NCBI GenBank assembly: GCA_012839485.1 | Contig: DUNF01000098.1 | Coordinates: 1 to 6,179 of the forward strand | Length of the DNA: 6,179 nt | Direction: 5' to 3' | Origin: Acholeplasmataceae bacterium | Lineage (GTDB): Bacteria; Bacillota_I; Bacilli_A; ML615J-28; CAG-698 | In this document: positions 4,143 through 6,179 of the stretch, in pieces | Numbering within the stretch: position 1 is the stretch's first letter | Layout of the letters: every line of letters begins with the position of its first letter | Translations under genes and position numbers: made by a program | Notes under the pieces: model-generated | The model's database searches: none | What the model saw: the letters and a program-made list of their open reading frames with translations, nothing else | What the model was told of the DNA's origin: nothing

Positions 4143-6179
4143 TTGAAAAAACTTAGAAGATTAGGTTTGGTACTACTATTTGCCCTTATGGCATTTGTAG
4201 TTGTAGGTTGTTCTTGTGTGCCAACAGAAGAAGATCCAACAATGGGTTATTTAGAAGAAGCTCAAGGAAAAATTGTTTTCTTAGGTGATGCTAATAACTT
4301 AAAACAAGACGAGCAATTACAAGACACTGTAATTGTACAAGACGCAGATGGAAACAGGATTACAGTTAAAGTAGCTTGGTCTATCTCAAAAGGTTCAGAA
4401 TATTTAAAAGTTGAAAAAACTGCAGAAGGAAAAACAATGCTACGTGTTACACGTCCTGAAGGCAGTGAGCAAGGTGAAGCTACTTTAGTTGCTACTTTGA
4501 CTATTGAAGGTAAAGATGGTTCTAAAACAAGAGAGTTCACAATTTATATTGCTCCAGCTCCAAGAGCTTTAACAGTAGCAGAATTATTCGAAGCAGAATT
4601 AAATCAAGATGTTCAAGGCGAAGGTATTGTAACTCATTCATGGGAAGATTCAAGCGGAGTTTTAGCTTTCTTCAAAGATGAAACAGGTTCATTCTTTATT
4701 TATAGAGCAAAATCAGATCATCCAGAAAGAGTTAAACCAGGAGCTAAAGTTTCAGTTTCAGGTACTAGAAAGAATCATTATAATTGTCAACAAATCGCAG
4801 GCGATACTCCAAGAATTACAGTATTAGAAGATGCTCCAGCAGCAGGTTATGTATATGGCGATTTAGGCCCTGCTAAAAATGCAGCAGAAGTTGAAGCAAT
4901 GGGTCAAGATATTCATCTTCCAGGAACTTTTGTTAGATTAACAGGAAAAGCTGTTCAAAAAACAGAAGGACAATATACTAACTCATACTTAGACGATCTT
5001 GCTTCAGGAAAATCAATTTCAATTTATTATGGTGGACATCCACAAGGATTAGCAGATTTCAACGCAAAACTTGATAAATATGTAGAACTAGATGCAGTTT
5101 TATATTCTTATTCAGGTGGTTGGAGAGTATCTGTAATTCCAGGAACTGTTGTAGAAGTAGCAGCTCCAGAATTAACAGATGAAGAAAAAGTAGCTGCAGC
5201 TATTGGTAATCTTAATACTACATTCCCAGAAAACTATGCAGTTTACAAAAATGTGAAATTACCAACAACATCAGCTTTAGATGAAGCAATTGCTATTGCT
5301 TGGGAATCAGACAATGCAGCAGTTCTTTCTAAGACTGGCGCATATAGTAGACCAGATGCAACAACAACTGTAAAATTAACTGCTACAATTACTTTAAGAG
5401 AAGTTACTGAAACAGTTGAATTAACATTCTTAGCACCAGTTCACGACGTTTCTACAATCGCTGAAGTTTTAGCAATGGATCCAGCTAATAAGCCGGTAGT
5501 TCATGTTCAAGCAACAGTAACTGGTGTACTTAAAGATGGTATTGTTGTTGAAGATTCAACTGGCGCAATCTTACTATATGGTTCATCATATGGTGGAGCT
5601 AAATATGGCGACGTTGTAGATGTAATTGGTAAGAGAGATGCTTATAAAGGACTACAACAACTTGCTATAATTACAGTTGATGTAACGACTCCTGGCGAAG
5701 GTTATGATCATGCAAGTAAGGCTGTTGAAAAAACAGTTGCAGAACTTTGCGCAATTCCTGCCACAGATTTAACTAACATTGGTAAGATTTATAAGGTTTC
5801 TGGTAAATTAGCTGTTGCTGGTAAATATAATAATTATTATATCGCAGCTGCAGATGATGAAGCAGAAGGCGCAGATGGCAAACTTTATATTTATTATAAT
5901 AATATGCCAGAAGCTTTGAACCAATTTGATATGCCACAAGTAGGTAGAAAAATTGATTCTGCGTTATTAGTAGTTATGGGACACCATGACGATGATAAAT
6001 GGAGATATGTATTAATTCCAGAATCAGTTGTGTTTACAGCATTAAACGATGCAGAAACAGTAGCTTTAGCTAAAAAATACTTAGCATTAGAATTACCAGC
6101 TGGTAAGGAAGTTGACAAAGACTTAGAATTCTTTGCAGAAGCGCCTGTAGCCCATGCAACTTGTACCATTTTATCATCA
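4143..6179 (+). CDS. Large modular surface lipoprotein with Ig-like and OB-like domains, 3' end outside window
   Basis: The frame is open from a TTG start to the right edge: 679 residues are visible and there is no stop. Residues 1-23 form a lipoprotein signal (MKKLRRLG, hydrophobic core, lipobox VVVGC) with lipidation at Cys23 and another cysteine at 25. Residues about 40-138 look like an Ig-type beta domain. Then comes a module series: OB-like at about 143-228 (LTVAELF, FFKDETGSFFIY), a second OB-like at about 255-340 (ISIYYGG, VELDAVLYSY), and an atrophied bacterial Ig domain at about 344-433 (LTDEEKVAAAIGNL, IAWESDNAAVLSKTGAYSRP). The series repeats at about 437-515, 521-630 and 634-679 (cut). 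No catalytic domain is visible. It could be a ligand- or nucleic-acid-binding adhesin, or the N-terminal part of a larger enzyme: OB/Ig arrays often precede nuclease or hydrolase domains in surface proteins. The position after the SNase lipoprotein and the shared OB-type modules suggest a joint function (inferred). Confidence 0.85.
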   Translation, partial: MKKLRRLGLVLLFALMAFVVVGCSCVPTEEDPTMGYLEEAQGKIVFLGDANNLKQDEQLQDTVIVQDADGNRITVKVAWSISKGSEYLKVEKTAEGKTMLRVTRPEGSEQGEATLVATLTIEGKDGSKTREFTIYIAPAPRALTVAELFEAELNQDVQGEGIVTHSWEDSSGVLAFFKDETGSFFIYRAKSDHPERVKPGAKVSVSGTRKNHYNCQQIAGDTPRITVLEDAPAAGYVYGDLGPAKNAAEVEAMGQDIHLPGTFVRLTGKAVQKTEGQYTNSYLDDLASGKSISIYYGGHPQGLADFNAKLDKYVELDAVLYSYSGGWRVSVIPGTVVEVAAPELTDEEKVAAAIGNLNTTFPENYAVYKNVKLPTTSALDEAIAIAWESDNAAVLSKTGAYSRPDATTTVKLTATITLREVTETVELTFLAPVHDVSTIAEVLAMDPANKPVVHVQATVTGVLKDGIVVEDSTGAILLYGSSYGGAKYGDVVDVIGKRDAYKGLQQLAIITVDVTTPGEGYDHASKAVEKTVAELCAIPATDLTNIGKIYKVSGKLAVAGKYNNYYIAAADDEAEGADGKLYIYYNNMPEALNQFDMPQVGRKIDSALLVVMGHHDDDKWRYVLIPESVVFTALNDAETVALAKKYLALELPAGKEVDKDLEFFAEAPVAHATCTILSS
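4569..6179 (+). repeat. Protein-level tandem repeat of about 290 residues (OB-like, OB-like, Ig), second copy truncated
   Basis: Copy 1 covers residues about 143-433 and copy 2 about 437-679, the latter cut by the window. Landmarks recur at constant spacing: LTVAELF/VSTIAEVL (145/439, 294 apart), SIYYGG/YIYYNN (294/583, 289 apart), GGWRVSVIPGTVVEV/DKWRYVLIPESVVF (325/618), and LTDEEKVAAAIGNL/LNDAETVALAKKYL (344/634, 290 apart). DNA identity is low, so this is an old duplication, not a recent one. Confidence 0.75.

Noticed and set aside
4262..4540. Minus-strand open frame opposite the large lipoprotein
   Set aside because: It is antisense to the N-terminal Ig-like domain of the long + strand frame, which has a perfect ribosome binding site and lipobox.
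5284..5301. 7-bp inverted repeat AAGCAAT/ATTGCTT
   Set aside because: It is short, arises from Ala/Ile codon repetition in the Ig module, and has no T-run or other signal.
5894..6169. Minus-strand open frame near the right edge
   Set aside because: It is antisense to the second repeat copy of the large lipoprotein, whose frame stays open to the edge.

Overview
This is an AT-rich, low-GC Firmicutes/Mollicutes-like window in which every gene lies on the + strand. The genes form one compact operon-like array that runs off both ends of the window. All 15 visible tryptophan codons in the four genes are TGG, and no reading frame contains an internal TGA. Translation therefore looks standard (TGA = stop), not Mycoplasma/Spiroplasma-like. 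Low GC, abundant lipoproteins, sugar-type ABC transport and bacterial Ig/OB surface modules suggest an Acholeplasma/Izemoplasma/Erysipelotrichia-type bacterium. That placement is inference from style, not from a marker gene.

Layout: (1) the 3' part of a MalG-like ABC permease, open to the left edge and carrying an extra N-terminal hydrophobic segment; (2) after 34 bp, a family-1 extracellular solute-binding lipoprotein; (3) overlapping it by 4 nt (ATGA), a lipoprotein with a Big_2-type Ig domain, a staphylococcal-nuclease (SNase) domain and two likely OB-fold domains; (4) after 24 bp, a large lipoprotein starting with TTG behind a perfect AGGAGG. Gene 4 is made of Ig-like and OB-like modules in a roughly 290-residue tandem repeat and is cut by the right edge. 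No intergenic stretch exceeds 34 bp. I see no promoter, terminator, RNA gene, mobile element or CRISPR.

How the genes may work together: a sugar-type importer (permease plus binding lipoprotein; the partner permease and the ATPase would lie outside the window) is co-encoded with a surface-anchored SNase-family nuclease and a second surface lipoprotein sharing the nuclease's OB-like modules. The simplest reading is a surface nucleic-acid capture, cleavage and uptake locus. This resembles in principle the mycoplasma arrangement in which SNase-type membrane nucleases sit beside ABC transporter genes. The substrate assignment is inference; the domain content and gene coupling are visible in the sequence.
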